Positions 1 through 13,283 are shown, counted from the stretch's first letter. The stretch is 64,000 bases of DNA from Proteles cristata cristata (GCA_017311185.1 JAESUZ010000455.1:620001-684000); one strand, 5' to 3'. The notes: generated from the sequence alone by a model not told the origin. A program made the numbers and translations.

Positions 1-3000
1 CCTGCCCCACTGCCCTTCTCTGTCTGCTAAATATACACAGAGGTTTTCAGCAGCAGCAAAGAGCCACTTGTGTCTAATTGGAGCTGAAAAACTAGTGAGT
101 TCCATTCATGTCTTATGAATCAAGGTAAGAGGAATCAGTAGTCTAATGGACCAATGTCCTGAGGTCAGTGGAGTTCACTCTGCCTGGGAAAACGAGATGC
201 ACCCACATTATCTTCTCTCCCGGCTATGGTGCTTCCCCCAACTCTGACATGTTTGAAGGGGGAATATTTTAAAACGGGCTTGCCATTCTGCCCTGCCCAC
301 CAGCATGAGCTGCACTGCCAAGTACATTTGCGCTCAGTCCCTTCTCTTCCTTTGCCTCTTGACGAACGTTAAGACTTCGCTGCTCAGAATGCAATTATGG
401 GTAAAACAGAGAGGTCTTTGCAAACATCTAAGGCATTTGAAAGTTCCCCGTAATTACCAGAGCAACATAATTAAACACAAATTTAAAAAAAACATACAGC
501 AGATCAGCGAAAGTATTATTATAGGACCTTAGCTTTAAAAGCAGATCCTGGCCTATTCCTGACTGGATGGTTCATTAACTTTACTTGTGATTTTCATATA
601 AACCTAATTTTAAGTGCTGAACAGGTGCACAGCCTCTACTTTACTGATTCAAGAGGCTGCCACCAGGGTCGCCTCTGCCACCCCCGTATGCCTGCCGCTG
701 GACAGCCGCGAGCTGGCCTGGGGAATGCGTTACCTATTTTATTCAGCTGTGCTTGGAAACTGCCCAGAGTGTTATCATTTAGAAGGAAGGTTTAAGCACT
801 TCTGATTTCCACTGTGTGCTCTGTATACTTCTTAACTCTTAATGGACTTAGGATTCTAGCTTCCATTGTGAGTTTTGGAGACTGAAGGATGGTACCAGGC
901 CATAGGTATGGAAGGGTCTGAATGATAATAATAGATGGGAACAGAATTGCATTCCAGTGCACAGATGTAGACACAGACGTCTTCTTTCCTCTTTGGACCT
1001 CTGGAGTTGGAGTCAAGTTCTCCCTTGACAGGAGTTGAAAGAATAGTTTAGACAGGAAAACTCAGAGTGATTTGTCATGAGAGCAAATATCTGAGAACGC
1101 AGCCCACAGAATGGGGTGGATGCGGGGAATTCAGAACAGAGTCTGGGTTAGTGATAGTGGCTTCTGTGGTAGGCCAGTGATATTGTCCTTAGCAAAGGTA
1201 CTTCTGAGCTTAATTCATGAATTTTACTGAGAACAAAACACCTTCGAATTAATGATATGTATGTATAATTTAGATATGTTATATGTTGCGGACTATGGAG
1301 TCTTTTCCAGATTTATCTGTTTACAGAGACAGGCAACATGGCTGCCTGTGGATGAGAAGAGGTGGTGAAAGGGTGTTACTGAGCCTTGACTCAGTTTCCC
1401 TCCCTAATGTTATCACCTATGGGGCTTGAAATGAAGCTTTTAGGCCTTCAAGGCTCCCCTCTTATGACACAAATACTTGGGTAAAGAAAGGAAAAAGGAA
1501 TCGGGTGGCTAGTAACACATACACATCTCTTTATCCAGTTTCCAACAGCTTCCTGCCCCGTTACCATCTGGACTTCTAAGCTGTGGGCCCCTTGGTGCCA
1601 GAGACACCCTTTTGTACCTCTCTGTTTCCAGGCTCGGGGTGTTGAAATGAACTATTTATGTTACAACTAGCCACGCTGATAGATCTCCATAGATGACGCC
1701 ATTCCACCTTCACCAGCCTGGGTGGGCTGTACTTAGTTTTCATGCAGAAAACTCTGCACTGCCTGGGCTGGGGCCCGAGGTGAGGCCAGTGCAGGCCTGG
1801 AGTCTATGAGCACCGCCCTGAAACCTGGGTGAACGGTGGATGCCACGGCTGGGGGGAGGGTGGGAACGTTTCACTGACGTTGGCAACCTGGAGGCGGTAT
1901 TACCTCTCCTGCGTCCTCGGTTCTCTCAGATGCTACTGTATCCCTTTGACAAGATAGCTTCTGTTTCCCATGATCATCTTCAAATGTAGAGATTCCCCCT
2001 GCAAATACTTGTTCCAATGTGCTGAATACTGCGTTCTTGCAAGTAATGAATGGTAGCTTGAAAATTTGTGATCTGACCCTTCCTGGATACCATTCCACAA
2101 AGACGCTCACTTTGCTGCAAAGCCACAGAATTTGCGGCTGTGTGCTTTGCATGTGAAGCCTGTCTGCTGTCATCTATAAGGTGTCTTTGCCTACAATGTG
2201 CTGTGCATAGTGTAGCTCAGAGAGGCGCCCTGCTCTGCGGTAGTTGAGTGACTCTTCCTCGCCCAATCTGGTGTGGGTGCTCACAGAGAAGCCAGGGAGA
2301 CCGTGGGCACTCACAAGAAACCGGCGGTGTCCTTGCATGGGACTTGAGTGGGCAAATGAGGTGGGAACTTGAATCCTTTCTGTGTAAATGTGGAAAGTCA
2401 TTCCTTATTTTTTCTGCGTCAACCCCTACCTACACTTAAAACATTGCTTGGATGGCAGAGACCTCACTGTGTGGGGAGCAAAAGTAGTCCTCTCTTGGCT
2501 CCTTTCTGTGGTGACTTCTGCATCACAGCTTACTTCTCCTGATCAGAGACCTGACAGGGGGCCTCGATGGGAGAAAGCAAAGATGTCCCCACTTTCCTCA
2601 GAAAAGGTGGGGGGTTTGGGTTGGGAAGTCCAGAGTCCATGGGGCCAGGGGAGCTGCCCTGTGGATCAAGACTGTGAACACTGATGTACTCCTTTTAGAC
2701 TCTGGATGTCAAAGATCTGCAATATACACCCTGCAGACAAACTTCTAGCCCGTGTAAGCACTGGCCGTTCCTGGAAGAGTGAGTGAGAAGAGTATTCACC
2801 AGCGTCATGGGCCCCACGTGTAAACCTTGGTCTGAAATTCAGATTCACGGTAGTTGAGTGTGTCCACAGAGGAGAGAGGATAGGTAGGTCCTTCTGAATA
2901 TACTGTTTCATATATATTTTAATTCATTGTGACATCTTATGTAGAAGTCAATGGCGCATATCCACACCAGAGAGCATATTGAGACTGTGTACATGCTTGG

Positions 3001-4028
3001 TGACACAGAGCCAGATGTCAAGATTGGTTCTGCACTCACAAGCCTGGTAATTGAAGTTGCTCAATTGTTTTGTGTAGCTTTTTGTCATCAATGAAAAGCC
3101 CTTAATAGCTTTGTGCCCTGTGTTCACAATGAGCATGACATATGATCACAAACATCCAGAAAGGACTTAGAAGTGGCTGCTATTGCTTTGGGGTAACTGT
3201 TGTAAATAGAACACTTCCTGTGGTGAAGATATGCAGTTCTGGTTCTTGCTGAATTTTAATGTTTTTCCTGCTCATCTGTTCATCTTCTGGTTTCAGAATC
3301 CACATTCCTTTTCTTAGGAAACACCCATTCCCCACTCTCGGAAATGTGACCAGGAGGGAATCGCCCCATTTTCAGAAGCCAGGGCTGAGCTCTTGACCTC
3401 CTGGAACTTAGTAAATTTTTCCTAAGTTTGTGTTAACTGAAGGGTAGCCCAATGATAGAGGCTTGTATTCAGCTGCAGTGAGAACTGGGTCAGAGAGGCT
3501 TCTCACTAACTTTTGCTGAAAATATCGGGAAAGAACCATTCTCCTGATGCTGTTGTTTCTCATTATAAGGGATGCAAGCCCAGAGTTGCCAATAGCCATA
3601 GGTGCTATGTTTGGATAAAGTGTGCGAGGAAAGGATATAACCTGGGAGAAGAATAATGAACACAGTTAAACACCTGGATCTATTGAACTTTGGCCTCAGA
3701 CATATCAGTTTCTTGATTTCATACATTCACCTTTTTGTATAAGCCGCACTGAGTTATTTCATGTCATTTGCAACTAATAGTATCTTGACTGCTGATACAC
3801 AACACTAGCGCACCCCCAATGCGGTGGTACCAATATTTCATGGTCAGCTCTGGCACAGCGGCAGAGCCTCGGAAAGATGAATGGTCTAGGTTTTTCACCT
3901 TTGTTTTTGTAAAATATGAAGAACTGCATGTAGCTCTCTAACTACACGAGTGCTCTGACTGTGCATCTAATTGTGCAGAATAGCAAAAGAGTTTGTATTC
4001 TGTTTCCCCTTATAACTCACTTGTTGAC
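1..4028. other. unique DNA, no gene recognised
   Basis: No young feline SINE, no recognisable exon and no long tandem repeat seen here. Short open frames occur on both strands, but none exceeds about 100 codons or resembles a known family. Probably intergenic or intronic. A diverged L2 or MIR piece could be hidden here. Confidence 0.4.
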
Positions 4029-4029
4029 A

Positions 4030-4235
4030 CACTACCTTCAGTAACTCTGACAATAAAAAGAAGCCAAAGGCATACGAAATGAAAAGGAAACGAAAATAAT
4101 CCTGTTTGCAGATGGCATGATTGTCTGTGTAGAAAATCCCAGTGTAAAAACCAGCATATTCCGAGAGCTCAGTGAGTTTTACGAGGTTTCAGGAAACAAA
4201 TTCAACACAAGAAAATCAGTCTCATTTCTGTGTAC
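4030..4235 (+). mobile_element. decayed L1 ORF2 fragment
   Basis: The stretch around aatcctgtttgcagatggc reads as the L1 reverse-transcriptase region that normally encodes a FADD-type active-site motif. Here it reads FADGMI, followed by VENP-like residues and a lysine/serine-rich part ending near atttctgtgta. The active-site aspartate is changed, and the flanks have no open frame, so this is an old dead copy. Confidence 0.65.
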
Positions 4236-4284
4236 TCACAGTGGACGCTGGTCTTTCTCGATGTACACGTCCCTCTGGTGGTCC

Positions 4285-4480
4285 TGATGTCTTCTGTCCT
4301 GCTGTCTCTCTGTGGGTCCCAATGTCCTCTTCTGTAAGGACACCAGTCAGACTGGATCAGGGCCCAGCCTAATGGCCTCATATAACTTGACCAGCTTTGT
4401 AAGCACTCTCATCTCCAAATACAGTCACATTTGTGGATGCTGAAAGTTAGGATTTGAACATATGAATGTGGGTCTACAAC
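4285..4480 (-). mobile_element. MaLR-like LTR remnant
   Basis: Sequence such as ctccaaatacagtcacat and taaggacaccagtcagac, followed by aacatatgaatgtg, matches on the minus strand the pattern of common mammalian MaLR (MLT1-type) solo LTRs. No coding part is present. The family is named from memory of the pattern, so the subfamily is uncertain. Confidence 0.5.
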
Positions 4481-4555
4481 ACTAGTCATTAGTGCAAGTG
4501 CAAGTGAATTCACACAGTGAATTTGCTAAGAAAGTAGATCTCAACTCTTCTTGTT

Positions 4556-4590
4556 ACACACACACACACACACACGCACACTCACACACA
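4556..4590. repeat. (CA)n microsatellite
   Basis: About 17 CA units with two interruptions (cgca and ctca). Confidence 0.9.
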
Positions 4591-4799
4591 GCCCACAGAT
4601 GGTAACTATGGGATATAATGGATATATTACTTAGCATGATTGTGTAATTATTTTACAATGAACATATATATCAAGACATTAGTCCATACACTTTAAATCG
4701 GTACAAAATGTATACAACTTTTGGTTTTCAATCATACCTGAGTAGAGCCAGAAGAAAGCTACCATGATATATCATTACCTATAAACAACAGTAACTATT

Positions 4800-4905
4800 A
4801 ACACCAAATACTGCATGGTGAGGGTGCTAATACATCGATGGTGGGAATGTAAAATGGCGCATCCACTCTGGAAACCAATTTGGCAGGTTCACTTGGTAGT
4901 CCCAT
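4800..4905 (+). mobile_element. old L1 ORF2 3' fragment
   Basis: The phrases ggtgggaatgtaaaatggcg and ctggaaaccaatttggcag match the L1 segment encoding the ORF2 C-terminal region. It is short and diverged, with no TSD seen. Confidence 0.55.
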
Positions 4906-5920
4906 GGCTACCATTTGAAGGAAGCAGTAGGTCCAAAAAAGGAAAAGGGAAAATGAATGTTGCCTGTCTTTGAATTGATGGTGAGGAATGAGCACCTCAT
5001 TGTATATAGGCTGTGGCTAAATGCTGACTTTTAAAGTCCTGTGGTTTTATTAACTTTCCCAATAAAAGCTTTACGCAGACTTAAATGTGCCCGCTATGAG
5101 AAGGCTGAGACCCTCTTGACCTTCCCAAGGGAGTAAAAACCATGTTCGGTTGAGGAGGAGGTGCTAGGATGGCCGTCCAGAAGCTCCAAACTCGAGAAGG
5201 ACTGGCCTCAGCTCTTCATCATACCGTACCGAGGGCTCCCAGTACACAGCTACCGTTTCCTGACCCTCCTGACCCTCCTGACCCTGACATTGAATCAATG
5301 AAGAATAGTCTGTTACTATGTTACTCAGAGGAACACACACACGATTAACAAGTATTTATTTCTAAAACTTTTTTTTTTTAAACTAAATGTGCTGTGAGAC
5401 ATAACGAACCAGTAAATTGAGAAGATAATACTGAGAGATTGTAGAACTGATTGATATGCATCCATTTGACCTTTCATGAGAACCAATGCATGAGACCTTA
5501 TGGAGTACACAGTAGAGTGAAATTTATTTTAAAAAATAAGAACCTTAAGAGCTAAAGAGATTGGAAATCTTTTAAATTATAAATAGAAAGTGAGGGGTGG
5601 AGCCAAAACTTGAACTCTCGCCTGCCTCCTTCCACTCTGCCTCCAGGCTCCAGGAACGTGCATTGGGTAAGTGTCCTAGGAAGTATCAGATTGACTTACT
5701 ACTTTCTGGTTTCAGCTCTGTTATCCAAGTAATATGAACAGAAGCCCATGACTCTTATGTTCGCTGAAGAGAAGTAAGAGGGTAGGTTACAGAGCTGTCA
5801 AACTTTTTAAAAAAACTACCTTTACTCTGCACTTTTACTTGCTGTGTGTGCATTGTGAAATGCTATTTTATGTACATAATTATGTTTCATGAAAGTCTTC
5901 ATGAACATTAGTATTCTTTT
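4906..5920. other. unique DNA with a small 9-bp triplication
   Basis: No gene or interspersed repeat recognised. At 5258-5284 the 9-mer tcctgaccc occurs three times in tandem. Confidence 0.4.
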
Positions 5921-5935
5921 AAAATAGAGCCTTCT

Positions 5936-6149
5936 GGGGCCACCTGGGTGGCTCAGTTGATTAAGAGTCTGACTTCAGCTCAGGTCATGATCTCGCAGTT
6001 CGTGGGTTCGAGGTCTGCATTGGGCTCTGTGCTGACAGCTCAGAGCCTGGAGCCTGCTTTGGATTTTGTGTTTCCCTCTTCCTCGGTCCCTCCCCACTCA
6101 TGCTCTATCTCTCTCTGACTCTGAACATAAATAACCGTTTAAAAAAATT
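5936..6149 (+). mobile_element. feline CAN-SINE with 15-bp TSD
   Basis: It has a tRNA-like head (cacctgggtggctcagttga), a B-box-like gttcgaggtctgc, a CT-rich block and an A-rich tail. A perfect TSD aaaatagagccttct flanks it at 5921-5935 and 6150-6164. Non-coding and mobilised by L1. Confidence 0.95.
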
Positions 6150-6164
6150 AAAATAGAGCCTTCT

Positions 6165-7884
6165 GTTCATCATCTTTGAATTACAAATAAGTCTTCCTTC
6201 CCTTTTTTCCATCATCTTTTTCTATAGTAAATAAAAACACCCTCAACCATTGATATACTTCTCTTATAAGACAAGAATGATAAATCTTTAAGTGGTTCAT
6301 TAAACAGATATCAAAGCTCCTTTTAGCTGTTTCTTCTTCTGGAATGCACAGTATTCAAAATGCTTTTAAATGATGAGTTGTATTGATTATATGATACTTC
6401 TACTTGAGGGAAGTGATGGTTTTGGCTACACTGTGGCTCATTCAAAGATCAGAGGTTAATGACAGGCAAATGGGGTGTATCCCACTTGGGGGAAAGTTCT
6501 GTGTTAGGACCTATAGAAGAAACAGAAAAATTGAGTCACACTACTGTCAGCCCAAGGTTTTGACTTGAAATTACCACATGTCTTAAGAGCCAGTTGATTG
6601 GTACATGTGCTCAGACCTTTAAGTGACAGCATGGATCAAAGCAAAACGTTTCTGAGAGATCAAGCCCAGAGAGTCCTCAACAAACATATGCTACGACAGT
6701 CATTGTCAGAATGCTCCGTTTCGTCTTACACACTGTGTTGTTGCTCTTGACACACAATCTCCTCTTCACGCTTAGGCTCACTCTACTCCTCACGTGTTTC
6801 TAGAAGTTTCCCACCATCATGGCACTGCCCAGGCCATCCGCGATGATTGCAGTGTTCTTCTCCATCAACTCCTGGGTATCTCCTACTCCTCTTTAACAAA
6901 CAAGCTCTGAGGCTGCCCTGTCTTTCTTCTCTCAGGCTCGTTATTGATCGATCTTCCATCCTGTCACCTGATGAGTGCAGATGGCCAGTTACAGGAATTC
7001 TAAGTACCATGCTGATCTTCTTAGAATTCTGTGAATTCTTAGGGAAAATGGGTCATTTCTTTGCTTATTTCCAGGGCCTACTAGCATCTAGTGGAAGGTC
7101 CGTTACCGTTAAGTGGAATTTAATTTGTTAGATGGCAGAATAATGGTTTGGCCTAGTCGGTACCAACCCAGCAGGACCTCTCACTCCAGCCCCTCGGTCA
7201 TTTCCATTGGCCTCATGGAAATCTTTCCCTGCCACCCACCCTGACGTGTCCCTAGGTTTGGGAAAATGGGAGCCTTGAGCTATGTGCACTTGGCTGGAAT
7301 GCTGAGGACCCAAGGGACACTGTGGAAGGGCAGGACTCATCTGGTTAAATCACAGGAAAACCATGAATATCAATTGGCAGCCTGAGTTCTTGAGCCGGTT
7401 CCTTATCTAACAGAATGACTAGCTGGCGAGCTAAGGAGCCCTCGCATCTGCTTATCTTCTAAGTCAGCGGGTCTCCATAAACACCATCCATTCACAGCTT
7501 GAAAAAATGACCTGGCAAGAAAGAAAATACTCCACAAAAAAATGCTCCTTGTTGATTTTAGTAAGAGTGACGCACTGTCCTCGAGGGAGCATTAGGCAGG
7601 TAACAGAGAAAGAGTTTGTGTCCTGTGATTAATGTGCATTTTGTTGGTGGTGCTTTTATTGTTAACACACAGATCAGGAGGAATTTACATACCAGAGACT
7701 GATAAATGCAAAGGCCACATGTTTTCTGCATTTCTATCCTAGTCTCTTATACATTCTTTCCATAAATGCACTAGAGGTTATGTTGGAGAGAGACCTTTGG
7801 ATGCAACCATTTGTATATCTCTTAGATTGTTCCCAGGGATGCTTGTAAATGTTTTCCTCCTTTTTCAGAAGCCTTTAGAAAATA
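6165..7884. other. unique DNA, nothing recognised
   Basis: No repeat, RNA gene or exon could be supported. Short open frames near 6783-7340 lie on both strands without family resemblance. Confidence 0.35.
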
Positions 7885-7990
7885 TATTAGAATCTCATAG
7901 AGTTAGAAGGAGCCATAGAGTTCATCTGACCTGAGCTTTCCTCCCGCATATTTTCCTAGAAAAGATGGTGAGTTAATGACACTTGATTAC
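7885..7990 (-). mobile_element. MIR3-like fragment
   Basis: The text atctcatagagttagaagga followed by ccatagagttcatctgacct resembles the MIR3-type pattern (tagaaggga... gaggtcatctagtcc) on the minus strand. Short and diverged. Confidence 0.4.
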
Positions 7991-9486
7991 CATATGAGAT
8001 TCTTTTTTTTTTTTTTCTGAAAATGGAGGGGAAAACCACACAGATGTAAATGTATGCATGCATATTTTCTCTAAAGCAGAAAGGCGTCATGCGTAATTCA
8101 CATTATAGTCTGATTGCATGCTATGCACTTAGATACTGCCTGAAAAGATGTTTAAAAAAAAGGAAAATGAGCCACTGAATATGGCAAATGATTTTCTCCA
8201 CTGACTTTGTTTTTAATCTGTTAGTTAAAGCAAACTCCAACAATTCTTCTATGAGGCACATTTCTGATGATCACCTTGAAGCTAGAAATGAAGGAATGCC
8301 AAATAAATTCTACTGAAAATCTATGAATTAGAGTATGTGATAGGTTCTTTTTCCATATACTACCCCATCGTGCATAAAAGATTCATGTAAATACAAAGGA
8401 ATGTGGGTTTCTTTCTACAACATTTATCTGCAATCTATGTATTTTACAATCCACAGTAAGGGATCAAACAGGTGTTCCACTCAAAGTTTGCCTAATATAG
8501 AAATTAACGGTAGCTTTTCAATATTTTATTTTCAATATTTTATTTAAACTATATCGACTATCTTCATTTCACATTACAGCCACTACTTTAGCAGTAAAGG
8601 AGGTAGAAAAGGCTTTCCTCCTGCCTAAACTGCCTTGTTTACCCTAGACGTCTTCCCATAAACATTAGTGCCAATTAACTGCATATTGTCTTCATGATAA
8701 TTTAAATTGATTATATAGGAGAACACTTCATATATGAAATATCCAGTGTTAGGTGCACACAGCCTCGGAAACAGGAGTGCCATAAATCTCATACACACAA
8801 TAGGAACGGCATGAAAACGAACCAAAATCCAGCCAGAGGGCCTGTCACTGCTAACCCTTCCTGAACTTACATTCTCAGGCTCTATGAATTGGTCAAGTTC
8901 ACTGCTACATGATGCACAGAGCCGTGTCACTGTAATGTTCTTTTATGCAGCAAACATGACCCATGCACTTGTGTGTGCTAATTGCTTGGCTACATGCTAG
9001 GGATGCAACGTCAATAAAGGAAAATGTAACCATTGTGCTTTGAGAATTTATAGGATGGTAGGAGAAGACTTAGGAGGTGCTCTCCCGGAGCTGAGTGTAC
9101 GTGCAGACCACACTGAGGAGGCAGTGCTGGAACTCGGTTCACCAGCACAGACATGCCTCCTCCCAGCTTCGACTCAGGAAGACTCTCTATAAGCCATCCC
9201 ATGACAATAAATGTTGTGTCATCTGTAGCCTGACTTTCCTGGGTGCATCTGGTCTCCCTGGCCAGACCACTGTCTTTCCTTCTTCCTTCTTGACAGATGG
9301 GCACCTCCTGTGCACCGGCTATCTCACCTGACCCACATATCTGCCCAGACTGCCGAGTCATTGAAGGCCACTCCTCATGGGGCCAGTCATGAGCCGCACC
9401 GGGCCCTGGGTCAGCTCTCCACTGACATCACTGCTTTTCTCAGACTGAAAAACTGGAGTTCTTTTCAAAAGTAAGCTATCCTCATA
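7991..9486. other. AT-rich unique DNA
   Basis: Includes a poly-T run near 8004-8018. Around 8945-9070 there is text like a minus-strand L2 3' end, but too diverged to call. No exon recognised. Confidence 0.35.
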
Positions 9487-9487
9487 C

Positions 9488-9556
9488 AGGAAGGAAGGAA
9501 GGAAGGAAGGAAGGAAGGAAGGAAGGAAGGAAGGAAGGAAGGAAGGAAGGAAGGAA
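9488..9556. repeat. (GGAA)n microsatellite
   Basis: About 17 uninterrupted GGAA units, followed by a few degenerate A/G bases. The SINE that follows begins about 40 bp downstream, so this is not that SINE's tail. Confidence 0.95.
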
Positions 9557-9595
9557 GAAAAAAGAAATAGTGAGAGGGAGAGATAAGAGAATCTT

Positions 9596-9813
9596 GTGGG
9601 CGTCTGTGGTTCAGTTGGTTAAGCCTCCAAATTCTTCTCAGGTCATGATTTCACAGTTCATGAGTTTGAGCCCCACATCAGGCTCTGTGTGACAGCTTGG
9701 AACCTGGAACCAGATTCGGATTCTGTGTCTCCCTCTCTCTCTGCTCCTTCCCTGCTTGCTCTCTGTCTGTCTCTTTTTCTCTCTCAAAAATAAACATTAA
9801 AAAAAAGAGAGAG
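9596..9813 (+). mobile_element. feline CAN-SINE with 10-bp TSD
   Basis: The head is mutated (gggcgtctgtggttcagttg), followed by aggtcatgatttcac, a CT block and an A/GA-rich tail. TSD agagaatctt at 9586-9595 and 9814-9823. Confidence 0.92.
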
Positions 9814-10321
9814 AGAGAATCTTGCATACTAGTATACCATGCATCCATGTATTGTAAAGGGCAATTCAGAGAAGTCTATGATCTTGACCTTGGGTGTTCT
9901 GGAGGAAGAAACTTCTTGCAAGTCAATGGTGTAGGTCCACAGAGATGTTTTAATCAACTGAAGCCAGGAAATTGCAGTTGGGGAAAACTCCTTTACACAT
10001 AGATATGTTTCTGATGAAACACTGGCCCGAAGCAGTGGCTTGTCCCCAAAACAAGACATCTTGGGGGAAAATAAACAGTCTTTGCATTAAGCAGAAATTA
10101 TGAAATTTCAAAGGACAAAGTCCGTGACTTGGAGTGGATGGTGGAGTTTCAGCGGTGTCCCTGGGAAGCAGAGAGCCCCAGTGCTGCCATCGCCATGGCC
10201 TCTCGCCTGTACCCAGACAACTGAATACAGAGCAGTCATCGGATTAACTTTGTTTACAGAACTCATTTATTTGCATCCTAGCTGTCTTCCTAGGAAACAA
10301 GTATTATTAATGCATTTTCAA

Positions 10322-10534
10322 TTTTTTTAAATGTTTATTTAGTTTTGAAAGAGAGAGAGAGACAGAGCGTGAGCAGGGGAGGGGCAGAGAGAGAAGGAGA
10401 CACGGAATTGGAAGCAGTCTCCAGGCTACAAGCTGTCCAGCAGGAGCCTGATGCAGGGCTCGAAATCACGAGCTATGAGATCATGACCTGAGCTGAAGTC
10501 AGATGCTTCACCGACTGAACCACCCAGGCACCCC
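10322..10534 (-). mobile_element. feline CAN-SINE, diverged TSD
   Basis: Minus-strand copy: T-rich tail on the left, GA-rich block, agatcatgacctgagctgaa, then the head ending accacccaggcacccc. TSDs at 10305-10321 and 10535-10551 differ at two sites, implying an older insertion. Confidence 0.92.
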
Positions 10535-10571
10535 TATTAGTACATTTTCAAAGATTTAAAAAAGAGAAGCT

Positions 10572-10785
10572 GGAGCACCTGGGTGGCTTGGTTGGTTAAG
10601 CGTCCGACTCTTGATTTCAGCTCAGGTCATAATCTCATGGTTTGTGATATCAAGCCCCAAGTCAGGCTCTGCACTGACACTGTGGAGCCTGCTTGGGATT
10701 CTCTCTCTCCCTCTCTCTCAGGTGCCAACCCCTCCACTTGTGTGGTCTCTCTTTCTCTCTAAAAATAAACAAACATTAAAAAATT
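10572..10785 (+). mobile_element. feline CAN-SINE, gattctctctctcc subtype
   Basis: Head gagcacctgggtggcttggt, then cttgatttcagctcaggtca, then the variant 3' half cctgcttgggattctctctc. It has an A-rich tail but no clear TSD. Confidence 0.9.
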
Positions 10786-10807
10786 AAGTTAAGTAAAGAA
10801 CTAAGGA

Positions 10808-10925
10808 AAAAATATATATGTATACACAATATATATTGTGTATGTGTATATAAAAGTGCATGTATATATAAACACACACATATATAAAATGTGCACACAC
10901 ACACACACAAACACACATACACAAA
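10808..10925. repeat. TA/CA-rich low-complexity tract
   Basis: Mixed (TA)n, (TG)n and (CA)n runs with a 22-bp perfect palindrome centred at 10832/10833. It directly follows the SINE tail and probably grew from it. Confidence 0.85.
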
Positions 10926-12090
10926 CATACACAAGGCATGTGGCTGCATGGCTGACATGTTGAGGGGCAACATGTCACTGAAAGTCTGTGCAGGCCACTC
11001 AGGATAACACGAGTTACATCCAAGGCCCAGCAGCCCTGACATGCTTGGGACAGAAATGTTGCTAGAACATTATTTTGGCAGTATCTTCTTCTATCTACTT
11101 AGAAATGCTCTTCCTAACAATCAAGGCCTTAAAATAACATTTTAACTTCCCCTAATCTTAGAAAATATTTGCTAGCAGTATTTATTTTGAGATGTGCAAT
11201 ATTCTTTAAAATTATAGCTGAGTTATGCCATTTCCTCATCTCTTCGGGGAGAACACGGCTCCCCGGACCGTGGACTCCTGCTGTGGCCTTGGTACTGCTT
11301 CTCCAGACACCCGCTGGCTTCTAGGCTCAGGGTGCCAGCTCCCTTCACACCTGTTCCATGGTTCAGATTCTGAGGTCCCCAGACTCCTGCCACAGCGCCT
11401 GTTCTGAGCCACCATCCATTGCGTTTCCATGCAGTATTTGGTAGGAATTGTGTTCTTCCCTTTATTTTGTTGAGGATCTGCAGTACGATCCCATCTTCTG
11501 GGTTTTCCTTCGTTGTCATCCCCTCATTCATGGCTATTGTCTAAGCCAAACATATGAGCTAAATCATTACGTCATGCTCTCTGAAAGATGCATGGTTGCT
11601 GAAACCATGTGGTGTGGCAACTGTGTGCTAAATGGAAATATTGTCCAATGTGACTTTTTGAAAGTCCTTCTCTACGACCCAGTAGCCAAGATCCTTGACT
11701 TGCCAGCCTCTACCTCTCGTAACTATAGACATTTATTACTAAGAGCAGATTCACTTGGAAATTAAAAAAAAAACAACAACACCTTAAGTCACAATTCTAA
11801 AACATAGTTCTTAACTACCCAGCAAAATATCTCTCTTTCCACTAGTTCATGGTTTTGCCACCACATTGTCACTCAAAGTAAAAACCTCACTCTTCCTCTT
11901 TCTTAACTGGCCTCCATTATCCCACCTGTCAATAACTCTACTGTAATATTCCATCAAAATAATTCATAAAATTATCCTACCATTCAATCCTGCCTCCACA
12001 CTGGTTCAGATCTATGTTACTTTTACCTAATCTGATCGATAGCCAGCCAATGAAATTCTGTTTCCAATCTCTTTGTTTGCATAGGAGCTG
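10926..12090. other. unique DNA, nothing recognised
   Basis: An open frame of about 105 codons at 11448-11765 (+) has no recognisable domain, and its start context and composition are unremarkable. Treated as chance. Confidence 0.35.
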
Positions 12091-12109
12091 CTAATAAAAA
12101 TATAAAATT

Positions 12110-12290
12110 GACACACGTCTTTCAGTTCAAAAATTCCTGAATGCTGATTGCCTTGTGTTCACAGTATGAAGTTGAGACTCCTGAACAAAGCATGCAGGCC
12201 TTTAGCATTCTGGTCCCCAGGTGACGCATATAGCGCCAATCGCTCTCTTCTCTGAGGATCCTATTCTTCAACCATCCACACTGAATAGCT
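12110..12290 (+). mobile_element. possible L2 fragment
   Basis: Text around attgccttgtgttcacagta and tgaagttgagactcctgaac, then gcaggcctttagcattctgg, resembles the L2 stretch (ataaagtccaaactcctta... aaggccctgcatgatctgg). Diverged and tentative. Confidence 0.35.
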
Positions 12291-12299
12291 CCTTTTCCT

Positions 12300-13265
12300 A
12301 GAAAATGGGTAGTATTTTTATATCTCCACAAAGAAAGAGACTTAGAATCCTTCACAAAGAGACACTCAACATATTTATTAAGGTAAGTGGTCTGTTCGGA
12401 ATTCACCACTGCAGCTGGCTTTGAGCTTTTGCTCAAATTCACACACTTTCTCAATTTCACACTAACCAGTGGCACCAGACTCCAGAGATATTAAAAAGAG
12501 ACTATCTATGCATCTTTGAAAGAAGGTTGGACATTGATTCCCACGGGTGGAGATGCGTGGTCTCTTATGAACGCAATAGACAAAATGGTGGAACCATCAA
12601 GGACGAAGGCACTGAGAAGGCAGATGTGATGGCCCGTAGGCTTTGGAAAATCAGCCCAGGGATGGTGATGTCAGGACCAGTTCCAGGCAGCATGACTGAA
12701 ACCTGCATGGGCTCATGGACTCAGTCATACCTAATTAATGGTGACAGAAATACGCTATGTTTGGAGCCAATGAAAGCTGAATACAAATCCTGGAATCATC
12801 ATCGAATTTACTATAAGTTCACAGGAAAGTCTTACTCAGCCCTCATACTGAATCCTAAAGTGGAAATGGGGATCCAGTTCTCCCACAGAAGTGTCACCAG
12901 GGTTAGCAGGGAATGCCTCGCACGAGGGTAACTGTTCAACTGAGGCAAGAAAGTTGTATCTTCAAAATTATTTTCCAGGAATGTTAACATAAACCTCATC
13001 TTTAAGAGTTTAACTTAAGCTACTGATACCAATAACCATTTTAAGTATTTGGAGATTTAATTATTTGGATATTTTGTCAGATGCAGATTAGATTCAGGGA
13101 AATATATCCAAGAGTATTTCTGTCCAAGCCTGCATTGATAAGTTAGCTTATGTGCCTGAAAGTTAATCGCAATGTGTTTCTACTAATTTAATAGTAATTC
13201 TGAATTTTTAAAACATTATTAGGTGCATTTTTTTTTTTTTACACCAGTGCAAAAAGCTATGGAAT
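12300..13265. other. unique DNA with a 134-codon open frame
   Basis: The open frame at 12527-12931 (+) lacks recognisable motifs, signal peptide or membrane segment. No splice or promoter context supports it. A chance frame is the simplest reading. Confidence 0.3.
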
Positions 13266-13283
13266 TCAGAGTTAGAAAAATCA

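Noticed and set aside
9488..9556. GGAA repeat considered as the tail of the next SINE
   Set aside because: It lies 5' of the SINE head and outside its TSD, so it is independent.
11448..12931. Two open frames of 105 and 134 codons on the + strand
   Set aside because: No family resemblance, no splice or promoter context, and length within chance expectation for a 64-kb window.
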